DNA of 62,000 nt from the NCBI GenBank assembly GCA_014529385.2, contig CM043942.1, positions 8,310,001-8,372,000 on the forward strand, read 5' to 3'. A program made the translations under genes and the position numbers. Below are positions 61,853 to 62,000 of the stretch, in pieces. The DNA comes from Adiantum capillus-veneris. Its lineage: Eukaryota; Streptophyta; Polypodiopsida; Polypodiales; Pteridaceae. A model generated the notes under the pieces. That model was not told the DNA's origin, made no database searches, and saw only the letters and a list, made by a program, of their open reading frames with translations. Within the stretch, counting starts at the first letter, position 1, and every line of letters starts with the position of its first letter.

Positions 61853-62000
61853 TCATTAAAAGGGATGATTCAACCTAGTTCTTTACCCTTTTGCTCCCTA
61901 GTGCTTTTAGTGCAGAAGAAGGATCACCCTTGGCGCATGTGTATTGACTACCGTGCGCTGAATAAGAATACCAAAGAACATGTTTCCTATCCCAAGGATT
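61853..62000 (+). CDS. Ty3/gypsy reverse transcriptase, N-terminal fragment (runs off the window)
   Basis: An open frame of 49 codons to the window end: [21 protein letters not shown], then [17 protein letters not shown]. This is the start of the RT fingers, with the hallmark DYRALN. No gag or protease precedes it; it abuts the end of the split copia LTR. Orientation is the same as the neighbouring elements. Confidence 0.88.

Overview
The window looks like nuclear DNA of a land plant with a large, repeat-rich genome. The evidence is Ty1/copia and Ty3/gypsy LTR retrotransposons with plant-type primer-binding sites (initiator-Met tRNA, and the Asp-tRNA type used by Tat/Athila elements), long GA/GT microsatellites and one spliced gene with a mitochondrial presequence. 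The species cannot be named from the sequence. There are no bacterial genes, rRNA or tRNA genes or CRISPR arrays.

Left part (1-18.6 kb). The only convincing host gene is on the minus strand at 864-1325: three exons with a mitochondrial transit peptide followed by a segment like the PDF motif of organellar single-stranded-DNA-binding (OSB) proteins. Its 64-nt first intron is mostly a GA microsatellite. The rest to 18.6 kb is non-coding or too decayed to recognise and is studded with (GA)n, (GT)n and compound microsatellites.

Middle part (18.6-45.4 kb). A decayed copia element (family A) at 18.66-21.37 kb is interrupted inside its RNase H codons by a nearly intact 5,547-bp copia element (21366-26912). 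That element has 192-bp LTRs with one mismatch, a CTGAG target duplication and a complete domain order. Its reading frame is broken by four single-base losses at short homopolymers and one stop. Next come an LTR-like block, a tandem array of about 152-bp units (27.75-29.56 kb), a 3' remnant of copia A (31.3-32.0 kb), and a gypsy element with an Asp-tRNA-type primer site. That gypsy element encodes a gag with unusual short-spaced zinc knuckles and a protease with DGG in place of D(S/T)G (33.0-40.0 kb). A minus-strand gypsy integrase relic and a minus-strand copy of copia A fill 40.0-45.4 kb.

Right part (45.4-62.0 kb). Two 856-bp LTRs (45363-46218, 52629-53484) bracket a gypsy composite with a DD35E integrase. 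Inside it a second LTR-like promoter carries seven 29-bp repeats, most with an inverted CCAAT pair, just upstream of a TATA box, followed by 158-bp repeats. After small gag and RNase H relics comes the most unusual object: a 6.17-kb unit (55657-61825) flanked by CTTTC duplications and containing three LTRs (LTR-2.0 kb internal-LTR-277 bp internal-LTR). Its main reading frame encodes a coiled coil, a His/Asp-rich 'HDDL' repeat and a chromodomain-like tail. It sits inside another copia-type LTR. The window ends in a gypsy reverse transcriptase fragment.
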